Program-made: the position numbers and the translations under genes | In this document: positions 20,217 to 29,036 of the stretch, piece by piece | Layout: each line of letters starts with the position of its first letter | Numbering within the stretch: the first letter of the stretch is position 1 | Notes under the pieces: model-generated | The model's database searches: none | Told to the model about the DNA's origin: nothing | The model's input: the letters and a program-made list of their open reading frames with translations, nothing else | Assembly (NCBI RefSeq): GCF_004359215.1 | Contig: NW_027152021.1 | Coordinates: 511,302 to 545,127 of the forward strand | Direction: 5' to 3' | Length of the DNA stretch: 33,826 nucleotides | Origin: Bremia lactucae | Lineage: Eukaryota > Oomycota > Peronosporomycetes > Peronosporales > Peronosporaceae

Positions 20217-20940
20217 CAAACGTTATTTTATTTTAAATTAATGATCTAGTACTACTCTCTACGGTAAACTTACCTAAGCGTGTAATTACAAATGTGGGAG
20301 CAGTAAACTACTACCCAAGTTCATTGGGCCTTTCCGTGTACTGCATCCTACGTGACAATTCTATGGTGTACGCGTCCTACATTTTACGTTGGTCGGCTCG
20401 CCCGTACCATCAGTACGCGGTTTCTTCCGAGGACGGATCTGACTCCCTTTTTCAAGAATCCCTAAAAGATTCTTGTGTTTACGAACCAGATTCTCATGCT
20501 GGATCTGGAGATTCTCATGTCGTGTCCGAAGATCCTCGAAACTGCGATGAGCTGACGACAGCTCATCACGAAGAGCGTGATAAATCCGTACGTACTCCAA
20601 CATGGAACACGCACTCTTCGAACGGTTTTTCAACTGTTCGATATGGTGAGTCTGCACCGTCTGCTCTAACGAGCGACGCTTACCGCGCTCGTGATCAAAT
20701 CCCTCCTCCAAACCATTGAGGAACCGATCGAGTTTGTCGATCTTCGACTCTAGATTCGACACATGGGTCGGATCTAATTTCCCCTCCTCCGCCACAACCA
20801 TTGGTGGATTCCCACGTGGTCAACGTTTTTTTGTGGAGCGTATCCAAAACCACCGTGATACGAAGGAGCAGCGAACGAGTTATCTGGTTCGCTGGCGCGG
20901 TTATCCACCTTCGCGTGACAGCTGGGAGCCTCGTTTTTAG
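20217..20940 (+). pseudogene. GPY/F module, acidic linker and chromodomain of TE-4
   Basis: The GPY/F box reads KLLPKFIGPFRVLH near 20302-20345. It is then deleted and frameshifted before RPTFYVGRL. The linker is open from 20294 to 20719 and rich in S, D, E and H (EDGSDSLFQESL). The chromodomain occupies about 20800-20937: QRFFVERIQNHRDTK, SYLVRWRGYPPS and SWEP, with the aromatic and Trp positions expected for methyl-lysine binding. A stop lies at 20938. In the same frame beyond the stop, a conserved tail VDVEGLRQYDETHP is shared with TE-2 (LDVHGLVL-YDETHP), so the live protein probably ended further downstream. Confidence 0.75.
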
Positions 20941-21126
20941 CTAGTTGTTGACGTTGAGGGCCTCCGTCAGTATGACGAGACCCATCCGATGAATCAGAAA
21001 ATTGATCGGAAAACACGCGCCCCTGGCGCCTGTAAATCGATTGCAAAACATCAATCGCATCGCGCATTTCGATAGAGATGCGAGCCCTCTCCAGGGCGAA
21101 GAAAGGGAATAAACATCCCCTTTCAG

Positions 21127-21999
21127 TCATTTTGTGTTGTCGACACAACACGGACAGGGATCACCCCACGTGAGGCATGGAAGTCCTGCCTCACGAGACA
21201 ACCTATGCAGCTTAAATCTTGCACCGGTTGAAGTTCGTTTTTCAAACTTAACGCGATTCTCGTTAAGTCTTTGAAGCAAGGCTTTGCGTCCAAAGTCTTT
21301 GACAGTGCGAATAGACGCGCTCCGGGCTTGCATCAGAGAAATTTTATCTCGTGTGTCGTTGCCACTATACCATCGATGCTTAAAAAAAGCATCGAGATAA
21401 AAATCTTTCTCAGCGCGAAAGTTCTTCGCGCTGGGATCAAGGCCATGTAGCTTTATCGCAATAAATAAAGGATATTTATTGTGAGGAGTCGTCTCTCCGT
21501 TCTCTCGCCGTTCGGGCAAAAGCCACGGCTTTTTTTTCTCAGGGGCAAGACGAGACATTTTATTGTCTACGCTCCCCTGAGTGGTACTCACTGAAGCAGG
21601 GGTACCACAACATCTTTTTACGATGGTTTACGCCATCGTCATCACCACGCACAGAAATATGTGCGGGTGACGGCACAAGAGACAGTGATGGCGATGAGGA
21701 ATCACCATTATCGTCGTAACCGAACATGCTATAGCGAATACTACCAGCACGTCTACTCGAATGAGGCCCTCATTCGAAGGCTCATAGACAGCCGCCTGAC
21801 GATGATCAGGCGACTGTTCTGTTCTCCCCGAGTCAGCCATTTCGTTCGACTCGCATTCATAGCTTACCTCCAACGAGGGGTCGCATACATGCGGTGACTC
21901 ACCATGTGCACCCGCAACATCTACTGTTGCGGGAGAAGATGATACTACGGCAGACGAAACGTCTGCCGCAAGAGACAATAATGCGTCGCCCGCGTGCAT
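21127..21999 (-). CDS. aORF of TE-4: antisense gene between pol and the 3' LTR
   Basis: The minus strand reads from the ATG at 21999 (MHAGDALLSLAADVSS). Acidic S/P/E-rich sequence follows to about 21640 and a stop at 21628-21630, then an unbroken frame to TGA 21127-21129. The last 155 codons contain RLAPEKKKPWLLPERR, YPLFIAIKLHGLDPSAKNF, a helical middle (VKDFGRKALLQRLNENRVKF), and the conserved end RFKLHRLSREAG...WGDPCPCC. The conserved half aligns with the TE-2 aORF (25 of 34 residues in the end block, mostly third-position DNA changes) and, more weakly, with 29520-29680. No signal peptide, membrane segment or known enzyme motif is seen. The CPCC end could be a metal site. A frame change in the low-complexity part is possible. 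Function unknown. Confidence 0.7.
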
Positions 22000-22160
22000 G
22001 TACCACAGCCGAAGGCACCGCACTATTCGCATAAACCGCATGGACTTGTTAATCATGCAATAGAAATAAAAATGATGGTTCAATCCAATCAATATCGTTT
22101 TCAATCAAGTGGTCTTATAGTGACCACTCTATTCAATGACAGTCAGGGTGATTGTCTTTT

Positions 22161-22173
22161 AAGGGAGGGGTGA
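22161..22173 (+). promoter_or_regulatory. Polypurine tract of TE-4
   Basis: AAGGGAGGGGTGA abuts the LTR start TGTAACGGGG at 22174. It is the plus-strand primer of the family and marks the following LTR as the 3' LTR of TE-4. Confidence 0.75.
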
Positions 22174-22612
22174 TGTAACGGGGTGTATCGTTATATGAAA
22201 TTAACATTTAATGGTTGTTAAATAATATATCATCCAAAAGGTAGATAATATTTGGAGAATATTACTTTACGTAGTAATATTCGGAAAGCTTGTTCATTGG
22301 TAGGTATAGGCCATTATATCTACTTGCTCCGCGGTCCAGCCAGCGCTGGACGCGCGCAAAGAGAGAAACAGATAGGACTTTATTGAATGTTCTGTATTAG
22401 TTTATAATTAAGTTAGTATTAAATAGATAGAAACAGAAGAACTCAATTATATTAAATACAGTTTACTTTTAACCCTCTTTAAAGCAAGCGTTTTAAAGAG
22501 TCTTCCTCTGCACGTACTAGTGTACGTGAAGTGACGTGAGGCACCACTCGCACTGAAGCAGTGCGAAGTGAACTTGTACTGAAGCAGTACAAGTCGGCAG
22601 TGCCCCGTTACA
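22174..22612 (+). repeat. 3' LTR of TE-4 (439 bp), possibly shared as 5' LTR of TE-5
   Basis: TGTAACGGGG to CCCCGTTACA, homologous to 12829-13268. The start has the family hairpin (TGTAACG with CGTTATA). Two bases after its end, TAGAGCCTTGTGCGGTCGG could be a degraded PBS, and RT sequence begins 130 bp later, so this LTR may serve two elements in tandem. Confidence 0.85.
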
Positions 22613-22741
22613 CCTAGAGCCTTGTGCGGTCGGAAGGGGTGCGTTAGCCAGGAGAGCAACGGCAACAGCTTCCCAGTCAAAGGTCGTGGTGACTCAAAGA
22701 ACGAGTATTCGACAGATTAGGACGATTAAATGCACGTCTAA
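22613..22741. other. Leader between LTR and RT of TE-5
   Basis: 129 bp with no recognisable gag or protease. The first bases may be a decayed primer-binding site. A minus-strand open frame crossing the LTR end here looks accidental. Confidence 0.4.
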
Positions 22742-24310
22742 ATGACCTTTGGATCAGTTCCTATTAAAGAGGACGGGCCTTCAAGCAAGGTGTTCGAGGC
22801 CGTCATAGACAAAATTGCGGAGGCATCCTCACTTGAGGTGCTCCGACAAGTCTTTAAATCTGCCGAGGAGATAGTAAGTCTCCCGGAGACGTCTTGGGAT
22901 CTGTTCCTTGTCGAATTAAAGGAAAGTAAGATCCACGAAATAGTCACACCGGTTTCAAAAGAGAGCTTGGTGGACTGTTGCTTGTCGTTCGCAATGGACG
23001 AGAGCGTCCTAGAAACGGACAAAAAGAAGCGGTACGCTGCTCAAGGCTGGGATGCTTTGAGAGACAGTCCGTTCTTTGAGGTTCTGTGGAAACATCGTGA
23101 TGTGTTCCCAGGAGATGTGCCGAGCCGCCTATCAGCAGATAGAGGCATCGGGAACGAAATAGACCTCGAACCTGATACCAAATATTGTGTGACCAGGCAA
23201 TGGCCGTTGCCGAAAGCACAAGTCGATTATATCGATGAATTCTTCGATAAGCGAGCCAAGGCGGGACATGTGCGTGAGAGCAAATCGCCTCACTGCAGCC
23301 CGACCTTTTGTGTGCGTAAAATTACAGGTGGATGGCGCGTGGTTATGCTTACAATAAACTAAACACGGCGACCATACCGGCTCAAACGCCAATCCCGCGA
23401 AAAGTTGTTTTGTTGAGCTCCGTGGGAAAGTCAATCATCTTTTCCGCGTTGTATAAAAAGGATGGCTACTATCAGGTACTCATGAGAGAGTCCGATGTAG
23501 CCAAAACGGCATTTAGTCTCCCAAGCGGTATGCTTTGGGAGTGACTTGTGATGCCCCAAGGTTTGGAAAACGCACCAGCGACATAAAACCGAGTGGTGGC
23601 TCACGTGATGCGTCAGCACTGTGCTTACACGTCCCATTACTTTGACGATGTATTCGTGCATAGTAGGGCCGAGGACGGGCTGAGCGCAAAAGAGTCGCAC
23701 AAGCGTCATTTAGACACTGTGTTGCAGACTTTGAAGAACGCACAATTGTACGTCAACTTGCAAAAGTGCGTCATAGGGGTCCCCGAGTTACCTGCGCTGG
23801 GCGGCATCGTAGGTACACATGGTGTACGAGCAGACCCAGACAAGGTAAAATTGATTAAAGAAAGGCTAATTCCACGGCATGTGCAGGATTTGCGCCAATT
23901 CCTAGGGCTCGCTAATTACTTGCATAAATATTGCAAGAATAATGCGGAGCAAACTAAACCATTATCTGACCTCCTTAAAAAGGGCGCAGAATTGGTTTGG
24001 TTAAAAGAATTAGATGATGTTTTCACATCAGTGAAGCAATCTCTTGTAGAGGCACCCGTCTTGGCCTTGCCAGACGCGGATAAGCACTTTTTTTCGTCTG
24101 CGATGTAAGTAATTTTGCAATCGGCAGCGCGCTCATGTAGAAGGGTGACGACGGCGTTGAACGCGTCATCTCTTATCAGTCCCGGCTTTTAAAAGCCGCG
24201 GAACTGAATTACCCCGTGAATGGCAAAGAGCTACTCTCAATTAAGTATGCTCTTGTCAAGTTTCGAGTGCACCTATTGGGCACCAAACCGTTTGTGGTTT
24301 TTACGGATCT
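22742..24310 (+). pseudogene. Reverse transcriptase-RNase H of TE-5 (distinct subfamily)
   Basis: The frame 22742-23362 (about 206 codons) contains a pre-RT segment, then FFEVLWKHRDVFPGDVPS, YCVTRQWPLPKAQV, AGHVRESKSPH and KITGGWRVV. After a frameshift, NTATIPAQTPIPRK and FSALYKKDGYYQVLM follow. A Trp codon has become TGA near 23542 (LWE-stop-LVMPQGLENAPAT), and another stop follows. The catalytic box YFDDVFVHSRAEDG is intact near 23638-23676, then the connection region (FLGLANYLHKYCKNNAEQ). RNase H starts VCDVSNFAIG after a T-run frameshift near 24090, continues VNGKELLSIKYALVKFRVHL, and is cut inside FVVFTD. Inactive. Confidence 0.8.
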
Positions 24311-24660
24311 GGTCTTAGATCGAGACCCTAGACTCACGGCGGAACTTTGGCAAACAGTGTTCAAATCACTTGGAACACAGTCAAAATTATGTCAACTTCT
24401 GCTCATCCTGAAACAGATGGTCAGATGGACCGTGCAGACCATATTCTCGAAGAGAACTTCGCAGATACGTTCACACTTTTAAGAGTTAAAGCGATTTCTT
24501 GTCTATGGTAGAATTCGCCATCAACAATTCAGTGCATGCTTCTAAAAGCATTGACCGTTTTCGTGAATGGCTTACGCCACCCACATATACCTACCCAGAA
24601 TAAGAGTAACTCTTATTTAGGGGGGGGCTCGCGCGAGCAAAGAACGTTTTAGCTCTTGCT
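24311..24660 (+). pseudogene. Integrase core fragment of TE-5 (TE-2-like)
   Basis: It starts abruptly at LDRDPRLTAELWQTVFKSLG, so the HHCC domain and the first catalytic Asp are missing. The Glu motif reads DGQMDRAD (Glu replaced by Asp, frame shifted) near 24417-24440. FAINNSVHAS follows near 24510-24540. The sequence is almost the same as 5083-5400 of TE-2, but with independent indels. Confidence 0.75.
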
Positions 24661-25887
24661 CATCACGCATTAGCCATAAGGTCAATGCAAAGGAAACCAA
24701 TGTTGCGTTAACTACCGTTGAAGTAGACAACGATGCTGAAAGACGAGAAATTAACATCTACGCAGTGCGAGCCAGTCGCACTGAAAACAAAAATAAAACC
24801 GAGTCAGCAGATGATTTTGTGCTGGCTACAGAAGCAGTGGTCCGTTTCGTACAGGATTTCATCGCTGATGCGGTGGACCGACAGAAACGAAACTCTGACA
24901 AAATTGAACAGCAAACATACTTTGATTCAAAATTAATGACCTAGTCCTACCGTCTACGGTAAATTTACCAAAGCACGTAGAAAGGAATGTAGGCAGTAAT
25001 GAATTACTGCCCAGGTATATCGACCCGTGTCTTACATCGCCAAGGCAATGCATACACGATCGAACGGCCTCGTAGTATGCGTACAAATCCTACGATTTAT
25101 GGTGGGCGTCTCCGCCCGTACCATCAGTACGAGGCTTCTTCCTTTTCCTAATTACACCGGAACGGTCAAGAGCATCAGCCAAAGCCTGATGGTTCCGAGC
25201 CAAAGACTTGTTGTCTCGAAACAGCGTATGGTTTTCTTAAACCAGACGATCCACTCTTTCCTCCAAGGAAGAGATCTTCTGATGAGCTGTCAATAGCTCG
25301 TTTTGAAGGGACTGATGTGTCCTTTTGTTCGCCAGTTGTTCAGTCGCAATCTGCGCACAACATTTTAACTGGTCACGAGAAACATAATCGACCGTCACCG
25401 CTATCGCGCGGCGACGGGATCGCTCGTGATCAAGATTCTCTTTAATTAATAAAGGGTGTAATCCAAATCACGATTTTGAATCGGGCTAGTCAAACGAGGC
25501 GAACTCGATATTTTCTTTCCCTCCACATCCATGATGGATTCAGGTGGTGAGGAGCGCTTTCTTGTTGAAAGTTTCTCAAACCACCGTGAGGAAAAAGGGG
25601 TTCGAACGAGTCACCTCGTTCGTTAGCGAGGGTATATCCGCCCTCTCACGATAGTTGGGAACCTCGTTCCCAACTGATGTTGGACGTTCACGGTCTCGTC
25701 TTGCAGTACGACGAGACCTATCCTCCACGGCAGAAGGTCCATCGGAGAGCGAGCGCTTTCCGCGCTCGTAAAAGGATTGAAGCTCTTAATCCCTTGACGC
25801 ACCTCGTAAGAGATAAGAGTTTTCCGATGGGGTGCTTTGAGGGAATATGCTCCCGTAGGGGCATGACCTGTGGCTTTCATTCACTAT
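24661..25887 (+). pseudogene. Integrase tail, GPY/F, linker and chromodomain of TE-5
   Basis: The acidic tail and FVQDFIADAVDRQK block (near 24848-24890) are followed by the GPY/F region near 24990-25110. There IGP reads IDP and a deletion shifts the frame. The polar linker (25150-25540) is nearly identical to 6060-6450. The chromodomain is at about 25547-25680 (EERFLVESFSNHRE, SHLVR-stop-RG, frameshift), followed by the tail LDVHGLVLQYDETYPP near 25680-25730. In this copy that tail is uninterrupted, supporting it as the true pol C-terminus. The element stops at about 25887. Confidence 0.7.
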
Positions 25888-26270
25888 GAGCTTATCGTCA
25901 TCTGAGACGACAAGAAAACGGAGGTCTAGAACCTATGGACCTCCTGTATGTAGTGAGCGAGAAAAAAAAACTCGCTCTTCAAGTTACAAACGAGTTCAAA
26001 ATACAATCGTTTTCAAATAACGGTCAACTACGTTTATAAGTATAGGGTCCCACGCCCAGTGCCTAAAAATACTGAACAAAACGATCTACCTCCCGCTAAG
26101 AACAGCAGAAGACGCGGATCCGACGCTGTTGCAAAATCTTAACGGCGAGTAGTATCGTAAAAAAAGGTGGGGGGGGGCGGTAGGAGTGGAGCGCCCTACT
26201 GATTAAGCAACGGCAAGAGAATTTGTAATTCGCTTCACGAAATTTGCTCCTATCACACAAACACTGTGTG
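25888..26270 (+). pseudogene. gag C-terminal remnant of TE-6
   Basis: The PMDLLYVVSE-like block near 25933-25960 and the tail matching the TE-2 gag end (NSRRRGSDAVAKS-like, near 26100-26140) are recognisable. The zinc knuckle is destroyed by an A-run and substitutions. Many stops. Confidence 0.55.
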
Positions 26271-26309
26271 TAACTGCCCTGTATGATGAGGTAAACCTCA
26301 TGCCCTTTA

Positions 26310-27014
26310 ATTTTTTAGTGGCAAATAAATTGCCACCAAAGTCCCTTGTCAATTGTGGGGCCTCGAACAATATTATTCGACGCAAATCGCCAGAAGATCG
26401 CAGACTCAAATTCATTGAGCGCAATATACCTCTTACGGGGATGACAGTGTGCCTAGCAACAGGCGCATCTGTAACAGTAAAGACACCTGTAGATACACAT
26501 TAAAGGGTTAACACTACGATGAGATGATTTCATCGTACTTGATTTAAATGAAAAATTAAATGTTTTACTTGAATTACCATGGCATAGAAAGTACGAGCCA
26601 TGCATAAATTGGCAGCATCAAGCCGTGACGATGCCTGCCTACCGTTTAGCAGAAGGTCATCTAATGAGCGTGTTGGAGCGTCTACAAGCATGTGGATGTC
26701 CTACGAGTGAGCACGATGGTCTCACTAGTGGTTCGGTCGTTTGCTCGACTGCGCAAGACCTCAGTGTGAATACACTTTGGATAGATTCCGACGGCTGTGC
26801 ACAAGCACTGGCAGCGTCGAAATTCAACCACTCGAATAAATTGAGTGGTACGAAACAACCATGCTTGCTTGGAAAGCAACATCCAAGAAAATGTCAATCG
26901 CCTGTCTATAAGAGACAGTGCAAAAGTCCCAGATCGACTGGGGAGTCGATCGTAGAGGGTTGCGCAACCACAGCTAGAGGCAGTTGGGGAGGATACTCCT
27001 CAAATAAAACTTGA
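26310..27014 (+). pseudogene. Protease and PR-RT spacer of TE-6, catalytic Asp mutated
   Basis: The motif region reads KSLVNCGASNNIIRR: the catalytic Asp is Asn, while the C-G-A-S residues are kept. The flap TVCLATGAS follows, then a stop near 26502 and frame changes before FIVLDLN. The spacer 26625-27014 is open for about 129 codons (QACGCPTSEHDG, single DGCAQALAASK unit, LSGTKQPC). Non-functional. Confidence 0.7.
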
Positions 27015-27152
27015 GAGAACAAGTCCCCAAGATTCAGCAGGAATAAGTCTCCAGAAACCTAAGGTCAAAGGTTCCCGGGTACTCTTGGAAAAAAGTTCCA
27101 AAGAGGAAACTGAGACATTAAATGTCTTAGTAACGGCGGATCAAGTGTAGGA

Positions 27153-27636
27153 GCATGTCGGCATCGCTTCGCTTGGTGTGCCTTTCCGGAGTCAAATCGC
27201 CGTCTCGGGAGGACCAAACGTGCATCCTCTCCTTAGCACTATTGGCTTCCGGTACGCCCAATCATTATTCCTTTTAGCCATAACTTCAAGCCATAACTTT
27301 AAGAGGGGGAATTAGCGAATAAGCATTTGAAGTTATAAAACCATTACAAATAAATTTTTTTTTATTTTCAAAAATTAGTTTTTCTTTCTGAATTGTTAAT
27401 TAATAATAACAAATGATTCTAAAGTCATCAATAATTTATTATGACTTTTCAAAAAATAATTGTATTAAAATTAAAACTTGCCGCTTCGGTAAACCTTTTA
27501 AGTCTGAGCAGATTACATAAGAACCGTTTCGGTTTTTGCGTTGGCAATTAAGTAATCTAATAGCTATGACCATGAAGTGGTGAAACTAACTCCACCAGTG
27601 GTTAAAGTAACTTAACGACTTCATAGTCCCAGCTAT
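27153..27636. other. Unidentified AT-rich insert in TE-6
   Basis: Homology to the PR-RT spacer stops near 27152 and resumes near 27637, with about 45 bp of spacer missing. The insert has no long ORF. It has a short direct repeat (AGCCATAACTT twice near 27275-27300), a purine stretch TTTAAGAGGGGGAATTAGCG near 27297 that resembles a PPT/LTR border of another retroelement type, and an AT-rich part (27330-27480). Its right end forms the foldback listed next. Origin unknown. Confidence 0.5.
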
Positions 27637-27697
27637 TAGATAACTTAAATGCCAACGCTAAAACCGAAACGGTTTTTGCGTAATCTGCGTAGTGGAA
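27508..27697. repeat. Foldback: inverted copy of the RT-spacer start
   Basis: The left arm (about 27508-27583: GCAGATTAC...AACCGTTTCGGTTTTTGCG, TTGGCAATTAAGTAATCTAA, TAGCTATGACCATGAAGT) is an imperfect reverse complement of the right arm (about 27614-27697). Around 30 bp lie between the arms. The right arm is the genuine pol sequence (matching 2800-2850 of TE-2); the left arm is the extra inverted copy. Confidence 0.75.
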
Positions 27698-28377
27698 AAG
27701 TCAAGCAGATCTGCGTACTCGCCACACATGACAAGTACGTGGCCGATATTTGGTCGGCAATGCTATTTCTTGAAAGCGAACGGGTTTTCAGCAGCTCGTC
27801 GATGGAATAAAGAGTAGTTGATGAGAAGACTCGGATGGAACATTTACATCCCAATCCTGGGAGTCTTTAAAGACAAATCCTTTATAAAGAGATTTGATCG
27901 AATAGAATGATGTATTTCCTGAATCGGTACCGTGTGAGTTGCCTAAGGTTGAAGGTACTCGACACGAAATCGACTGATACTAGGTTCGAAATACTGTGTG
28001 GTACTTGCCGCGTGAACAAGTATTAGCGATCGATAAATTCTTTGCCGATCGCTTGCAGCGAGCCGTGTGAGGGAGTCAACCTCCCCACATAGCTCTTCGA
28101 CCTTCTGTGTGCGTAAGACAACAGGAGGGTGGCGTAGAGTTCATGCGCTTAATAAACTGCACGGAACCGGCTCAAACGCCGATATGACGAAAAGATGAAA
28201 TCTCTGATGGTATGTCAAAGAGTTTATCTTTTCGTCAATGGATCTGGTGGATGGATACTATCATATCATTATGCGTGAAAAGTATATCCGTTCACAACAG
28301 TAAGCACCCCAAGTGTTACGCTATGGGAGTGGCTAGTCATGCCAAAGGAACTTAGTAATGCCCCTGCGACATTCAAC
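27637..28377 (+). pseudogene. Reverse transcriptase fragment of TE-6
   Basis: The RDLRSGK-type and KQICVLAT spacer blocks (near 27665-27725) are followed by NDVFPESVPCELPK near 27905-27945, LPREQVLAIDKFFADR near 28005-28055, VRKTTGGWR near 28110-28135 and FSSMDLVDGYY near 28225-28260. Next are VSTPS and MPKELSNAPATFN near 28340-28377. Frames change several times and the catalytic YxDD region is absent because the sequence is cut. Confidence 0.7.
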
Positions 28378-28901
28378 ATGTAGGCGATCACGTCGTTATG
28401 CGGCCACGCTCAACTTAAACACACACACTAGCACAGCGAGGAAGCGGTTTGACCGCCTTCTCTTGCATACAGTGAGGTAGTTTGGTGGACGCCTTAGCGA
28501 CCTCACCGACGCACTAAAACTATGGTAAAGTGACGTCACGGGAGCGGTGATCCGTCTCCTCGTGCCACTTACCAATTAGGAAGTAGTTTTCAGACTGAAT
28601 ATATTTAATCGGATTAAATAAAAATTCCTATTTTTACCAATCAAAAATCTCGTATCTGTTGATGACACTAATATGTATTGCGAGCGTATATTTCTAGATA
28701 CCTCGCGTAACGATGACGCCAGCCGCCATCCCTTTTAATGCGTTGCACCTATGTGCACCACACACACAAGGGTTGGTCACAAATGTGAACAACATCCGAG
28801 TGGTGGGTCTAATTACTTTTTTTGAAGTGATTGACCATCTTCTTACATTAAGTGTACTTAACGGGGACTGTGTAAAATTAGGGCAACTTTCGCCCGTTAC
28901 A
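28378..28901 (-). repeat. 3' LTR of TE-8 (minus strand), its far end truncated
   Basis: Read on the minus strand it begins at 28901 with TGTAACGGGCGAAAGTTGCCC and matches the TE-1 LTR (224-804). It has the same start hairpin (TGTAA-GGGC with GCCC-TTACA). The last ~25 bases expected at its 3' end, including CCCGTTACA, are missing at the junction with TE-6 at 28377/28378. A PPT on its other side (28902-28919) sets its orientation. Confidence 0.8.
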
Positions 28902-28919
28902 CCACCCCCCCCCCTCTAA
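28902..28919 (-). promoter_or_regulatory. Polypurine tract of TE-8
   Basis: On the minus strand TAGAGGGG...GGTGG sits immediately upstream of TGTAACGGGC. It shows that this LTR is the 3' LTR of a minus-strand element and that the plus-strand ORF at 29037 is antisense to its own element. Confidence 0.7.
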
Positions 28920-29036
28920 GAACGAACTTATATTTTAAAATTCGTCAAAGAGGAGCGAGGAACTGCGAGCAGCTTTACGCGCCGCTAATTCTCATAATCA
29001 CTGTAGCGACCTGTGTTTCCATACACGGCGCCAAAG

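Larger units (their letters stand above)
12829..22612 (+). mobile_element. TE-4: most complete Ty3/Gypsy chromovirus element, with internal 1.98-kb duplication
   Basis: LTR, PBS, gag with CCHC knuckle, PR, spacer, RT, RNase H, integrase, GPY/F, linker, chromodomain, antisense aORF, PPT, LTR. About 2 kb of PR-RT sequence is present twice, the second copy starting right after the only N in the window (16541). Without the duplicate the element would be about 7.8 kb. Frameshifts in gag, PR, RT and IN, a mutated RT YxDD box and a mutated IN Glu make it non-autonomous. Confidence 0.85.
22613..25887 (+). mobile_element. TE-5: chimeric Ty3/Gypsy element without gag or protease
   Basis: 22742-24310 encodes RT and the first two-thirds of RNase H of a subfamily clearly different from TE-2/3/4/6. 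At about 24310 it jumps, within the RNase H YTDH block, to the integrase core of a TE-2-type element (24311 onward is near-identical to 5083 onward). It ends right after the chromodomain tail at 25887, without aORF, PPT or its own 3' LTR. Confidence 0.8.
25888..28377 (+). mobile_element. TE-6: gag-PR-RT fragment of a TE-2-like element
   Basis: It starts in the serine-rich part of gag (matching 1415 onward of TE-2) directly after the TE-5 chromodomain tail. It continues through the protease and spacer, is interrupted at 27153-27636, resumes in RT and breaks off at 28377 (the codons NAPATFN), where an LTR of another family begins. No LTRs of its own. Confidence 0.75.

Noticed and set aside
12829..22612. 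TE-4 as a young, intact element because it is long and has both LTRs
   Set aside because: The LTRs differ by more than 10% by eye, gag, PR, RT and IN are frameshifted, and part of its length comes from the duplication at the N.
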